The translations under genes were made by a program, and so were the position numbers. Source: Cellvibrionaceae bacterium (lineage in GTDB: Bacteria; Pseudomonadota; Gammaproteobacteria; Pseudomonadales; Cellvibrionaceae). Taken from it: DNA of 64,000 bases. A model generated the notes under the pieces. It was not told the DNA's origin. It ran no database searches and saw only the letters and a list, made by a program, of their open reading frames with translations. The DNA lies in assembly GCA_024707385.1 (NCBI GenBank), contig JANPZW010000004.1, positions 186,001-250,000 on the forward strand. The letters are read 5' to 3'. Of the stretch, positions 29,301 to 39,661 are shown piece by piece. Numbering within the stretch: position 1 is the first letter of the stretch; every line of letters starts with the position of its first letter.

Positions 29301-31295
29301 CGCACCTTGCGACATTTCACCAAAGACGACGCGAATTTTCTCAGCTCCATCGCCAATCTTCTCAGCGTTGCGATTCAGCGACGGGAAACCCAGCGCATAT
29401 TGCAGGAGAGCGAAGAGCGCCTGAATATGGCGAGAGACTCGGCGGGCATAGGGATTCATGATTACGATGTAAAAAACGGCGCTATAAACTGGGATAAAAA
29501 AGTCCGGCAGATTTGGGGTGTGTCGGATGCAAACGAACCCATTACCTACGAGTTGTTTATCGAGGGTGTGTATCAGGATGATCGCCACAAGGTGGAGCAG
29601 GCGGTCAATTCCGCCTTGCAGAATCCCGGTTCTGGGCAGATGCACCTCGAATATCGAGTCGTCAATCGCACCGATGGAAAAACCTATTGGGTTGACGTGA
29701 CGGGGAAAACCGTTTTTCGCAATGGCGAAGCGGTGCGTATGGTCGGTACGGTACAGGATATTTCAAAACGCAAAAGTTTGGAGATTGAACTGCACGATAG
29801 TGCGCAGAAATTGCGTATCGCGAAAGATTCCAATAAATTTGGCGCGTTCGTCTATCACATCAAATCGGGCCAGTTGGATTGGGATCCGATTCTGTTCGAT
29901 ATTTGGGGTTTCGATAATGGCGAACCGGTCACCTTGGCGATGTTCTATGAGCAGCTCCATCGCGAAGATATAGCAGCGACAGAGCAGGCTATCGGGGCTT
30001 CATTGAACCCAACTGGCGACGGCCATTATCACACCGTCTATCGCGTCATCAACCGCAAAACCGGTTCGCTCAGCTGGATTGAGGCCAGCGGTCAGGTGGT
30101 TTTTGAGGATGGTCAGCCACAGAAAATGTTCGGCATGATCATCGATATTTCCGAGCGCAAAAAGCTCGAGGAATCCCTGCAGGCGGCAGTGGGCAAACTC
30201 GCGCAGGACAATATCAAGAAAAACGAATTTATCGCCACCCTGGGCCATGAGCTGCGCAATCCCCTCGCCGCCATCAACAGTGGTATTCAGATGATGCAAC
30301 TGGGGACCAAGGATTCGGGCTGGGCTTTGGAGATGATGAGCAATAATGTCCGGCTGATCCGCTCGCTGCTGGACGATCTTTTGGACCTCACCCGAATCAC
30401 TCTCGGCCGCATTTATTTAAAAAAGGAATTTGTGAATATCACCAAGCTGCTGAACGAATCTCTGGAGAGTTTCGTGGCCAAGGCGGCGGAAAAGCGCCAG
30501 TCATTTTCCTACTTCGTTACGCAGGAGCCTCTTTATGTGTACGGTGACGGCACCCGCCTTGAGCAGGTTTTTGCCAACATTCTCACCAATGCGCACAAAT
30601 TCACCCATGAGGGCGGTTCCATCCACGTTAGCGTGGAGCGACGCGAGTCGCGTCTGCTGATTGAGGTGGAGGATAACGGTATTGGAATTCCGGCGGAAAA
30701 AATCGGTGCGGTGTTCGATCCGTTCGAGCAAGTGACGCCAGCAATGCCAGGTAATACCGGTCTGGGGATTGGGTTGTCGCTGGTTAAACAATTTATCTCC
30801 ATGCATGACGGCGCCGTTACTGTGACCAGTGACGGCGTGGGCCGCGGCTGTAAATTCAGCGTCAGCCTGCCGCTTTGCACGGATAATCTTCAGCCGGCAT
30901 CGCGCCCCGCGCACCCGCATAAAAAACCTCGCAAAGAACTGCGGGTATTGATTGTGGATGATAATGAGGATGCGGCGCTCGGTCTGGCGGCGATGCTTGA
31001 GAGTCAGGGGTGCAAAATCCAAACGGCTTTTACCGCAGGTGCAGCCTTGGATAAAATCGGCGATTTTCAACCGGAAGCACTTATTCTGGATATAGGTCTG
31101 CCGGATATGAGTGGTTACGAATTGTTGCGCAGAGTAAAAAATGCCTATGAGCGCAATGCTACATATATTGCGCTTTCAGGTTATAGCCGCTCCGTATTCA
31201 ATGGCGAATCACCGGAAGGGCAATTTCATTATCATCTGACAAAGCCGGCGGATTTCAAAGATTTGCTGGAGATTCTCAGCGAAGTGCCGGCGTAG
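26357..31295 (+). CDS. CheB-CheR-PAS-GAF-PAS-histidine kinase-receiver hybrid (one frame break)
   Basis: Corrected length about 1645 residues. Order: degenerate CheB methylesterase (about 10-195), CheR methyltransferase (about 215-475; VPGCASGEEAYSLAI for SAM, ISCRNLLIYL), a long coiled coil (about 640-730), PAS, GAF, two further PAS, kinase (phosphoacceptor GHELRNPLAAIN; ATPase boxes), and a receiver with Asp in LILDIGLPDMSG. The frame shifts by one extra base at 28641-28646, between AAERLF and RMGPGDI. In CheB the serine (GVSSGN) and aspartate (GPGRDG) are present, but the histidine expected in the VVQHL block is missing. No membrane segments: a soluble sensor. The ligand is unknown. Confidence 0.88.
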
Positions 31296-31335
31296 CGATA
31301 TTAATCGCGCATCAAAAAACCAATTTCACGCACGC

Positions 31336-31362
31336 AAAAAAGCCGCCCGACTTGCGTCGGGC
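31336..31362 (-). terminator. Rho-independent terminator on the minus strand
   Basis: Read on the minus strand: GCCCGAC, loop GCAA, GTCGGGC, then GGC and TTTTTT. A U-tract on this strand only. It lies 19 nt beyond the stop of the small minus-strand gene ending at 31382 and is the main support for that gene. Confidence 0.82.
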
Positions 31363-31381
31363 GCGAAGTGTCGTGTACTGA

Positions 31382-31622
31382 TCACAGAGTGCATCTCATA
31401 AAGAGATAGGCAAAAAAGCGCAATTCCATAGGCAATATGAAGTGCAATCTTTGTTTTTCGCCTGCGCGGAAAACGCAGCTGAAAAATCGCAATTACCGCA
31501 TCATATTCGGAAATAAAATCGCTTGATGCAAAGCCGTAACAATGTCGGCTGTATTCGGAATACCAAAGGCATCCAGATAAATAGACGCGCGCCCCGCCCA
31601 TCACCCCACTTGGATTGCTCAA
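31382..31622 (-). CDS. Small membrane protein, about 79 residues, unknown (one frame break)
   Basis: The frame reads RRRKTKIALHIAYGIALF and, after removing one base from the six-A run at 31412-31417, ends AYLFMRCTL at 31382. Without this correction the frame runs through a terminator. The result is one membrane helix after a strongly basic stretch. The start is unclear: TTG at 31622 (MSNPSGV) or ATG further in (MGGARVYLSG). No family recognised. The matching terminator is the best evidence. Confidence 0.35.
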
Positions 31623-32104
31623 AATGCCCAGCTATGACCCTCAAAACCAAGTAGAGGGGCGCACTATTGCAAATCGCGCCAACGGGCTTTGCACCAGAAT
31701 AGACACATGTTCGCGCACGCTTACCCTTCATTTTGATTTTGTATGACGTTGCGATTCTGATGGTCGTCGATTGTTGGCGTGTCTCCGGAATTTTTTTGCT
31801 AATGGCACTGCTATTCTAAAATTCCAGAAAAATCAGGTATTTGCCGAGCGAAGCGCATAAGGGTGGAAAATTCCACCTTTGCAGCAAGTCTCAAATGGTG
31901 TTTGCCACTGTTGAATATGGCCCACATTTCGCATTGGTTCGTTGGCGTGCAAATGCATGAGGAAGTCAAATCGGGAATAACGCTTATTTCTGATTTCCTG
32001 TCATGACCACCTTGTCTGACAGACAGCGGTTCCGCAGTTTGTCATCAGTTGATAAAACTCTTGATCGGTAGATTGCCTAAGGCAGGCAGTCGGGGGCGTG
32101 TTGT
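31623..32104. other. Gap upstream of the ECF sigma factor gene
   Basis: About 480 nt with no convincing gene on either strand. The end closest to 32105 should hold the sigma-factor promoter, but I see no clear -35/-10 pair. A frame on the minus strand at 31501-31731 has no start context or family signal. Confidence 0.4.
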
Positions 32105-32659
32105 ATGAAAGCATCGGCAGAGTATATGGTTTCCCGCGAAGTTGTGGGTTCATCCGAATCCCATTCTGGATTATCCATAGAGAAGGTCATCAGTAGTTGC
32201 CACTCGTCTTTGCTGAGTTTTTTACGCCAGCGGCTGCGGGTGGCGGATGATGCGCGCGATGTGGCACAGGAAGCCTATATCCGAATGATGCAATACGAAG
32301 GGTCCAAAGACGTGCAATCACCGGCTTCTTTACTATTTCGGATTGCCATCAATATCGCCAACGATCTCGGGCGTGCGGACAAGGTTCGGCACGTGGCAGA
32401 TCATTGTGATATTGATGACATGGAATTTGACTCCGGAATCGCAACACCGGAACGGGCAGTAGCGGCCAGTCAGGAGTTGGATCTGCTTTACGATGCTATC
32501 GAACATCTGCCTCCTAAATGTCGCCAGGTTTTTTTGTTGAGCCGCTTCCATAATATGACGTACCCGGAAATTGCTGCACATTGCGGCATTTCGATAAAAA
32601 TGGTGGAGAAGCATATCAGCCGCGCGTTGGCGATATGCGCCACCAAAGTGAACCGCTGA
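32105..32659 (+). CDS. ECF RNA polymerase sigma factor, FecI type
   Basis: 184 residues. Region 2 (LLSFLRQRLRVADDARDVAQEAYIRM) and region 4 (EHLPPKCRQVFLLSRFHNMTYPEIAAHCGISIKMVEKH) are both intact. It belongs to the iron-starvation/cell-surface-signalling group, in which the factor is held by a FecR-type regulator until an outer-membrane receptor senses its ligand. FecR begins 72 nt downstream and the transducing receptor follows. The likely regulon is the receptor genes in this locus, possibly with the amidases. Confidence 0.9.
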   Translation: MKASAEYMVSREVVGSSESHSGLSIEKVISSCHSSLLSFLRQRLRVADDARDVAQEAYIRMMQYEGSKDVQSPASLLFRIAINIANDLGRADKVRHVADHCDIDDMEFDSGIATPERAVAASQELDLLYDAIEHLPPKCRQVFLLSRFHNMTYPEIAAHCGISIKMVEKHISRALAICATKVNR

Positions 32660-32731
32660 GATCTGAACGGCGCCTCCTATTTTTTGGAACAAAGGTAGGG
32701 GGCAGTTTTAAGAGGACGTCTAACGGGTAAG

Positions 32732-33769
32732 ATGGAAAATATACCCAGTGAACATACAATTCGTCAGGCGGCCGATTGGTATGCCCGACTGCACGCGCAC
32801 GATTGCACTCAGGCAGAGCGCGATGCGTTCAGGCAATGGCTGGAAAGCGATCCCGTGCATGTACAGGCGTTTGCGTCTGCCGAGCGCGCTGCCCGTCTGG
32901 TCAGTCAAAAGCTGGCGGAGGATACGCGTTTTAAGGCGTTGGCCCAGGAAGCGTTGCAGCCTGCATTTCGGCCGCGCAGCGGCGCTGCGCGCTTTATGCC
33001 ACAGCAGCTGCGATACGCCGCTGCAGTGTTATTGGGAGCGTGCATTGCGCTTTATTTTGCCGGAATACAAGACCGCCCGGATGCTGGCACTGAACCAGCA
33101 GTGGGTTACGCCAACAGCGAAATGACCAAGCGTCGCATTGAATTGAATGACGGATCCGTGGTGCAGTTGGATGTGGATTCGAGTATCACGGTCGCTCTCT
33201 CAGGAGCGGAACGCCGGGTTGAATTAAATAAGGGGCGCGCATATTTCGAAGTCGCTCACGATAGCTCCCGCCCATTCACCGTAACCGCATCCGGTACGCA
33301 GGTGGTGGCGCTCGGCACGGAATTCCAGGTGGAATTGCTGCCGCAGAGGCAAACCGTTTCCGTCACTCTTGCCGAGGGTTCGGTGGCGGTCAGCGAACAC
33401 AAAAAACACAGTGCCTGGCGAGAAGTTTTGACGCCCGGTGAACAGTTGCAATTTGATGAAGTGTCCCGCCGCCACACCACTCGTGTGGTGAACAGCACAA
33501 GGGTCACCAGTTGGTCGAGCGGTCGCTTGATATTCGATGCAACACCGCTGAGCCAAGTGCTGACGGAAATCAACCGTTACTCCAGGACTAAAATCATTCT
33601 GGGTGACGCGGCGCTGGCCAAAGTGCCGATCGGTGGCAATTTTCTTGCGGGCGGTGACACTCAGGAGTTTCTGGAAACTCTGATGGCGGTGCTGCCGCTG
33701 AGAAGTATTCGCACCGGAGCCGATGAAATTGTGTTGTTTCAACGCCATCATTCACCCTCATCATCCTGA
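32732..33769 (+). CDS. FecR-type anti-sigma regulator
   Basis: 345 residues with the full FecR plan: N-terminal DUF4880 (AADWYARLHAHDCTQAERDAFRQWL), membrane helix around 92-108 (YAAAVLLGACIALYFAG), FecR domain (RIELNDGSVVQLDVDSSI ... GTEFQVELLPQRQTVSV) and a C-terminal STN-like domain (RLIFDATPLSQVLTEINRYS). It spans the inner membrane, holding the sigma factor inside and contacting the receptor's N-terminal domain outside. It lies between the sigma-factor and receptor genes, as usual. Confidence 0.92.
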   Translation: MENIPSEHTIRQAADWYARLHAHDCTQAERDAFRQWLESDPVHVQAFASAERAARLVSQKLAEDTRFKALAQEALQPAFRPRSGAARFMPQQLRYAAAVLLGACIALYFAGIQDRPDAGTEPAVGYANSEMTKRRIELNDGSVVQLDVDSSITVALSGAERRVELNKGRAYFEVAHDSSRPFTVTASGTQVVALGTEFQVELLPQRQTVSVTLAEGSVAVSEHKKHSAWREVLTPGEQLQFDEVSRRHTTRVVNSTRVTSWSSGRLIFDATPLSQVLTEINRYSRTKIILGDAALAKVPIGGNFLAGGDTQEFLETLMAVLPLRSIRTGADEIVLFQRHHSPSSS

Positions 33770-33816
33770 AGCCGAGGCCGTTTATTTTTTTGTTCTGACA
33801 TTGCTCAAGGTTTTCG

Positions 33817-36796
33817 ATGAACAAAAAAAAAATAGGGCAGGCTTTTTCCTTTTTGCCATTTACTGATTTTGTGTTTCCTGTGCGCTCCGTGCATCGCTGA
33901 GAGTGTGACTGAGCACAAGGCTTGCGACTTCGATTTGCCCGCCGGCAGTTTGAGTGAGGCGCTGGTTTATTTCGCTGCCCACTGCTCTTTGCAGTTGCTC
34001 TATGAACAAAGCGCAATCGCCGAGAAAATGGCTCCGGCAGCAAGCGGAAATATGACGGTGGAGGGGGCTCTGGGGCGACTGCTTCAGGGAAGCGGCCTCA
34101 CATGGCATTTCATCAATTCCACGACTATCGCGATAACAGCAAAACCAGCGCCGGTGCAAGCACGGCAACCGACACCGACTCCACCAGGTGGCCAGGTTGA
34201 GCGCGTCGAAATCACCGTTTTTACCGATGTGGTCGTTACCGGTGAACAACCCTGGTGGGACGACGGCGGCAATGGCACAGTTGCGGGTTTTGCCAAGCCG
34301 TTGTTGGAGACCCCGCGCTCCGTGTCCTATATCAATGGCGACGCCATCGATCTGTTCAGTCTCAGCGTAGTGGAAGATTTATTGCGCGTGGTGCCTGGTG
34401 TTTTCACCACCACGCGATTTGGTGTGCAGGGTTCTGTCGATATACGCAATATCGCTGCCGACACTTATTTTCGCGGCATGAAGCGCCTGACGCTGCAAGG
34501 CCACGGCCGCAGTGTGATGGCGGCCATGGACTCCATCGAAGTCGTGGGAGGCCCCGCGTCGCCTTTGCACGGTATCGGCAAAATCGGCGGTTATGTGAAT
34601 GTGGTGCCCAAGTCCGGGCGCTCGCGCACGGGCCAATATATGCCGGAGGCGGCGGGTTTTTCCCAGTTCATTATCGGCGAGTACGAGCGGCGCGAATTGT
34701 CCTTCGGTGTGGGTGGACCGGTTGCTCCAGAGTCTTTGGAAAATCCCGGCGGCTATTATCTCTACGGTTTGCTGGAGGATTCCGACTCCTACGCGGAAGG
34801 CGTTCCGGTCAAACAAAAAGTGTTGCAGGCCGCTGCCAGCTTTGATGATTTCGCCGGGCCTATGCGCCTGGAGACCGGTTTTAATTTGCAGGAGTCGCGC
34901 ACGGCGGGAGCGCTCACTGGTCGGTTGACGCAGGATTTGGTGGACCGCGGCCGTTACATCGGCGGCTCGCCATTGGTGAATCTGGATCTCGACGGCGACG
35001 GCACTATCGGTTATCTCGAAATGCATCAGGCTTCACCTGCCGTGGGCAGGCTCACAGCGGGAAATCAGCCGTTGCACCAAACCTTCCCCTGGCCCACCGA
35101 CGCAGACGGCACGTCTTTGGCGAACCTGCAACAGTTTGCCGGGGTAAGCGGGATTCCGCAGTCGCTGTACGATTATCTCCAGGCCAATCCACAGGCGGAT
35201 CCTACCGGCGCCCTGCGCGCCCAGGGTGTGGGTGGTCCTTTGCCATTTTCCGGCAGCGTGCCCGTCGGCATGGCGCTCGACCCTAGAACGGTGTCGCTCA
35301 ATCCTTATGATCCACGGCGCAGCTCGGCTTTTGAGCGCGATCTCGAAGCGGATTTTCTCACCTTGTTTGCCGATTTGGTTTACGACCACGACGCGGATTT
35401 CACGGTAAAAAATCAGCTGTTTTACGATGCCATGGATCAGTACAAAAGCTCCAACCAGCCGTTCAGTCAGATTCAGGACGTGAAGGTGCTGGAGGACAAA
35501 TTCACGCTGACCAAGCGCGCCAAGCGTTTGCCCGACTGGTTGCGGGTGAATCAGGCGCTGTCCCTCAATGCGCGCCACACCATTTCCAAAGGCCACATCA
35601 CCTACGCCGACTACGGCAATCACCGCACGGATGCCACGTCGCATTTATGGAACCGCGAGACCGCGGGCATGACACCCAACACGACTTTTACCAGCGCCAA
35701 TGAAGATCCCAGTCTGGAGGGACTGCCGTGGGTGTTGAATTATCGAACGGAATTTTCCGAAATCGGTGCTGGCGTTTTGTTTGATGTGGATTTGGGAGAT
35801 AAAACCAATATTGTCGCCGGCGCGCGTTACGATCTCTCCGCCGCGCGCAACACCGATTACGCCGGCCGTTTTGAACCCAATGCGGGAACCTCGGAAAATC
35901 CGGGCATTTATCTGCCGACGGACAAAATCGCCAGTGCCAAGGACAGTGGTGGTTCCTGGTCGGTCAGCATTTCCCAGCAAATGCCATGGGGGATGCGCCC
36001 CTACGGCACTCTGGCACGCACCGCGATTATTCTCGACGGCAACAATAATTCCCTGACTAATATCGTGATCGAATCGGGGCATCTGGGCAGCGCAGAACTC
36101 AAGGAGTTGGGCGTTAAAGCGGCGTGGCTGGAAGGGACCCTGAATCTCACCACCTCCGTTTATGAGCAGGGCAGGGCGGATGTCAGCAGCTCTGATGATC
36201 CCACGGTGATCAACGCTTATGCGTCAGCCACCACAACACGCGGCTGGCAGACTGAAATTAAATGGGCGCCGCGGCGCGATTTATTTTTGAGTCTCTACGC
36301 CTTGCGGCAAACAACCCGTTTCACTCCGAATATCGGCGGTGCCATTCAGGTGGATGCGCGCGCGGTGGGATTTGTCGATGTCTACGACGACGCGGGCAAT
36401 TTGGTGTATCCGGCGGAAGCGTTTATGTACGGCGGTCGTGTGCGCATTCAATTGCCGGACAATCTGCCCGCCTACGAACGCAAGCAGGGAAATCCCCGCG
36501 ATCAATTGGGTTTTACGGCGATTTACCGGTTTAACGAAAATTGGGGCGCCACCTTCAAAGGCAATTATTTATCCAGCACTTGTGCGGGCCGCATCTGTCT
36601 GGTGCGCCTGCCGGACAGTCTGGTTTTTGATGCGGGAGTGTTCTGGAGTGGCTCCATATTTGATTTTAAGCTCGATATTACCAACATCACCGACGAACAT
36701 TATTTCCGCGCGCGCAACGGCGATACGCTCGGCGACGTGATCGCACAGACCATGCCGGGGCGGCAGTGGCAGGCAACGATGCGCTATAAATTCTAG
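33817..36796 (+). CDS. TonB-dependent transducing receptor (FecA-like), one frame break in the signal peptide
   Basis: Corrected length 992 residues. Removing a base from one of the T runs at 33843-33854 joins MNKKKIGQAFSF to the hydrophobic ILCFLCAPCIAES, giving an intact signal peptide; AAGG precedes the ATG. Next is the STN signalling domain (CDFDLPAGSLSEALVYFAAHC to about residue 100), then a linker, plug (FAKPLLETPRSVSYIN ... VPGVFTTTRFGVQG) and beta-barrel ending in GRQWQATMRYKF. STN marks it as the sensor for the FecR/sigma pair upstream. The substrate is unknown. It is a paralogue of the second receptor at 39662 and shares its long plug blocks. The acidic D-x-D-x-D-G loop in the barrel (LDLDGDGTIGYLEM) resembles a calcium site. 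Confidence 0.9.
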
Positions 36797-37099
36797 CGGT
36801 GTCGTCTAATAGTTAAAAAATATCGCAGAATTTTAACCTCGATTATGGAGATTTTCTCCACTCTCAATCCACATGTAATGTTTTCTTTTGCCATTCGACA
36901 AATGCAGTTTCAGGTATGGCTATGCTCGGCTGAGCAGAAGGAAATTGATGCCACTGATTCTGTTTTTAGACATGCTAACACTTGAAAATCATTGTTGGTC
37001 CTCTTATTCTTTGCGCGCGCATACGCCTTGCGGGACGCCTCCAGGTATGCCGTCTGACGCAGGGAAAGCGCTTAGGAAATCGAACTTAAGGAGAAAATC
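36797..37099. other. Gap between the transducing receptor and a Cys-rich exported protein
   Basis: About 300 nt without a gene I can support. A 5-bp hairpin (GGAGA/TCTCC, about 36847-36859) follows the receptor but has no U-tract. An AAGGAGA ribosome-binding site for the next gene lies at its right end. Confidence 0.4.
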
Positions 37100-37841
37100 A
37101 TGGACCACAGGGCAAGAACGCCTTCTAGAAGTAGCAAAAAATCAAGAAAAGCAATCACACTCTCCCCAATAATGTCATGTGTTTTAACTACCGCACTATG
37201 CTCACCGATGTCGCAATCGTATGCGTGGTACGATGATTATCAAAGCTGCATGAGTGAAGTGGAGAGCAACTGCCAGTATACGGATTTTTATTTGGATGGC
37301 TTTCCCGTTCATCAGAATCAATATCCAGACTATGCTCAATGCGTTGAGATGGGTATACAAGTCGAGGGTTGCAATTCGTTGCAGACAAACCGACCTGGTG
37401 GCAATGTGTCGAACGCACCAAGGGAAACCGTGATCGTTGTTGGAAGCCCCCCGGCAACCCCCCCTTCCCCCGATCATCGCTACCGGCCCTTATCAGCCGG
37501 AAATTCCTGTCACACCTATTTTTGTGACGCCTTTGCCGCCAACGAATACCCAGGTGGATAATAGCGCTCAAAAAGAGAGAGGGAAAGGGGAGGAGTGTCT
37601 CGCTGATGCTCAGCTTGAATTCGACATGTGTGCTCAGAGGGCCGATGCAACTCATTTAACTCAATACAATCTTTGCGAAGCTGTCAGTTGGACTGGTTGG
37701 GTTCTTAATTTTATTTCAAGAGGGCGACTCGGGGAGGTGCCAGACACTTGCGGGGTCAAACTCGATCTCAAAAATAAACTGGACCATGCTCAATGTGAAA
37801 CCAACCACGAGGTCAATAAACAGTTATGCAGAATTGACTGA
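37100..37841 (+). CDS. Exported cysteine-containing protein, unknown (one frame break)
   Basis: Corrected length 246 residues. The N-terminus has a basic stretch then a hydrophobic core (MSCVLTTALCSPMSQSYA), a plausible though long signal. The mature part starts with Trp/Tyr and cysteines (DDYQSCMSEVESNCQYTDF). After the C7 run at 37458-37464 the frame changes; removing one C gives ATPPLPPIIATGPYQ, a proline-rich hinge, then a second cysteine-rich part (EECLADAQLEFDMCAQRA) and a helical end. Eight or more cysteines suggest disulfides in the periplasm. AAGGAGA precedes the ATG. No family recognised. It sits inside the receptor/amidase locus and is followed by a terminator. Confidence 0.6.
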
Positions 37842-37875
37842 TTAAACGGTTGGCGATGTAAATAATGCAATTTAT

Positions 37876-37896
37876 GCCCCCGGTAGGGGGCTTTTC
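37876..37896 (+). terminator. Rho-independent terminator after the Cys-rich protein gene
   Basis: GCCCCC (37876-37881), loop GGTA, GGGGGC then TTTTCC. Confidence 0.85.
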
Positions 37897-37925
37897 CACA
37901 TCGAAGTAGATAACGAGGGAATTCA

Positions 37926-38774
37926 ATGACCAGCAAGATACGACTGGCCGTGTGCGCCGCAGCCGCCCTGGCCCTAATAACGTGGGTCGTTATGGCGGAT
38001 CGCGGCGATATAGGCTCCCGTGCGCAATCGAACAATACCGAAACGGTATCCAAGCCCCGGTCCGGGTTATCGTCGGAAGTGGATAAATTCAAGTCCATTC
38101 TATCGAGTGCCAAAAGCCAGGCGGATTCCGCTGAAATTAATCGCAATGCTCCCGAGCCAGAATACGCCAGCCAGGCAGAAATCGAGGCCATGTCAATCGA
38201 CGAGTATCTGGATTATATGAATGGCCTGATAGAAACCTTGCCATCGGAAATTCAGGCGGAAATACAGACGCGTAAAGCCATTGCGGATAAGTACTGGGAA
38301 AGTCTGGGGTTCTTTAGTGAGGAGCAAAAACAAGGTTATGCCTCTTACGACAAGGAAACCTTGGAAGCCATGGGCAACCAGGGCGATCTTCTGGCCTGGG
38401 ATGTCCTGTCCCATAAAAATCTGACGGAAGATAGAAGCCACGCAAAATTCGTAGAAACAAGTTTTAAGTCAGTACTCTTTGGCTCAGCAAAAGGCGCACG
38501 AAGTATGGCCAATGCGAGCTTATCAAAACAGGATAGAAATCCTAGCAATGATACAGAGGATAGATCGCATATATACAACGCAATGGCCTGGCTTGAGATT
38601 GCAATCATGATGGGCGACAGGTCGGCCCCAAGCGCCAGAAATGCAAAGCTCGGAGCCAAAGAAATCACCCTGAGCGAACAAGAGTGGGCATTGGTGCGGC
38701 GGCGGGCGGAGGCAATCAACGGCAGATTAAATGAAAAAAGGAGGGAAATGGGACTGCCTGAATTCAACAAATAA
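37926..38774 (+). CDS. Exported or membrane-anchored protein, unknown
   Basis: 282 residues. MTSKIRLAVCAAAALALITWVVMA is an uncleaved or weakly cleaved signal/anchor. A disordered Ser/Glu-rich linker follows (about 28-85), then a helical domain with a conserved-looking EAMSIDEYLDYMNGLIETLP and a Trp/Lys-rich end (EWALVRRRAEAINGRLNEKRREMGLPEFNK). GAGGGAATT precedes the ATG. I recognise no family. A decayed, internally deleted copy follows directly, with the same leader. Confidence 0.65.
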   Translation: MTSKIRLAVCAAAALALITWVVMADRGDIGSRAQSNNTETVSKPRSGLSSEVDKFKSILSSAKSQADSAEINRNAPEPEYASQAEIEAMSIDEYLDYMNGLIETLPSEIQAEIQTRKAIADKYWESLGFFSEEQKQGYASYDKETLEAMGNQGDLLAWDVLSHKNLTEDRSHAKFVETSFKSVLFGSAKGARSMANASLSKQDRNPSNDTEDRSHIYNAMAWLEIAIMMGDRSAPSARNAKLGAKEITLSEQEWALVRRRAEAINGRLNEKRREMGLPEFNK

Positions 38775-38822
38775 AAATTGCCGTATTGGATTTCTAGCGT
38801 GCAGTCATACGGTGAGGGAATT

Positions 38823-39232
38823 GTGACGCACCATCAACTGCCAAACCTATCCAAAGCGCGTCTTTTGGCAGCCTGTGCCGCAGCCGCCCTGGCCCTAATA
38901 ACGTGGGCCGTTATGGCGGATCGCGGCGATATAGGCTCCCGTGCGCAATCGAACAATACCGAAACGGTATCCAAGCCCCGGACCGGGTTATCGTCGGAAG
39001 TGGATACATTCATGCCCATTCCATCGAACACCAAAAACCAAGCAGATTTCACTGGAATTGACAAAATTTCACCTGATCCAAAATACGCCAGCCAAGCCGA
39101 AATCGAGGCCACAGAGCCAAAGAAAGCACGCTAAGTGAACAAGAGTGGGGTTGGCGCGGCAACAAGCGGATCAATCAGTGATTGGTTGAATGAAAAAGAA
39201 TGGAAAAGGGATTTCCTGAATTTAATATGTAG
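38823..39232 (+). pseudogene. Decayed tandem copy of the preceding gene, with an internal deletion
   Basis: The GTG at 38823 lies in the same GAGGGAATT context as the intact gene's start. The signal segment and linker are nearly identical to the copy at 37926; then at about 39110 the middle (roughly 115 codons) is missing and the sequence resumes in the C-terminal part: the base pattern around GAGTGGGGTTGGCG and GAATTTAATATGTAG parallels the parent's last 40 codons but with stops. The frame ends early at 39134 (ATEPKKAR). It is a true deletion plus decay, not a homopolymer error. Confidence 0.85.
38877..39006. repeat. 130-nt direct repeat of 37956-38085
   Basis: The blocks 37956-38085 and 38877-39006 match base for base except at two positions, 921 nt apart. 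They cover the signal peptide and start of the linker in the intact gene and its decayed copy. The high identity points to a recent duplication or ongoing gene conversion. Confidence 0.93.
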
Positions 39233-39661
39233 AAATTCAGACTTAATCTGACAGTTACTGGAATTTAGGTTGTGACTGTCAGGGCAAAAATCGGCCGATA
39301 TCATCCTGTGGACGTATCCGCAGATTTCGTTTGTTTGCACCGATGCTGTGTTTGTTCTGCTGTGCTCGAAGTCCATCGTCGCCCAGTACGCCATGCTGAG
39401 CCAGCTTGCAGCATTGCTCAGTATCGTGATCCGTCAGTATGTGGAGCACAAGAATCATCCTTCTATTGAGACACGATGCCGATCAATACCCCTACCTTTA
39501 AAAATCCTTGTTTTTCTTCTTTTTTATTTTTTTTTCGAATCTCCCTTTTACGCAGACTAAAGCTGGTAGGGGCGCTGTTTTGGGGGGCGTCTTAGGGCTT
39601 GACTGGCGCGCTCAGTCTCGCGTGGCTGTGGCTCGTCCTTCGCAATCATTGGGGAGTTTTT
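39233..39661. other. Gap upstream of the second TonB receptor
   Basis: About 430 nt, AT-rich near 39510-39540. It presumably holds the promoter of the second receptor and amidases, but I see no clear element, and no gene I can support. Confidence 0.4.
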
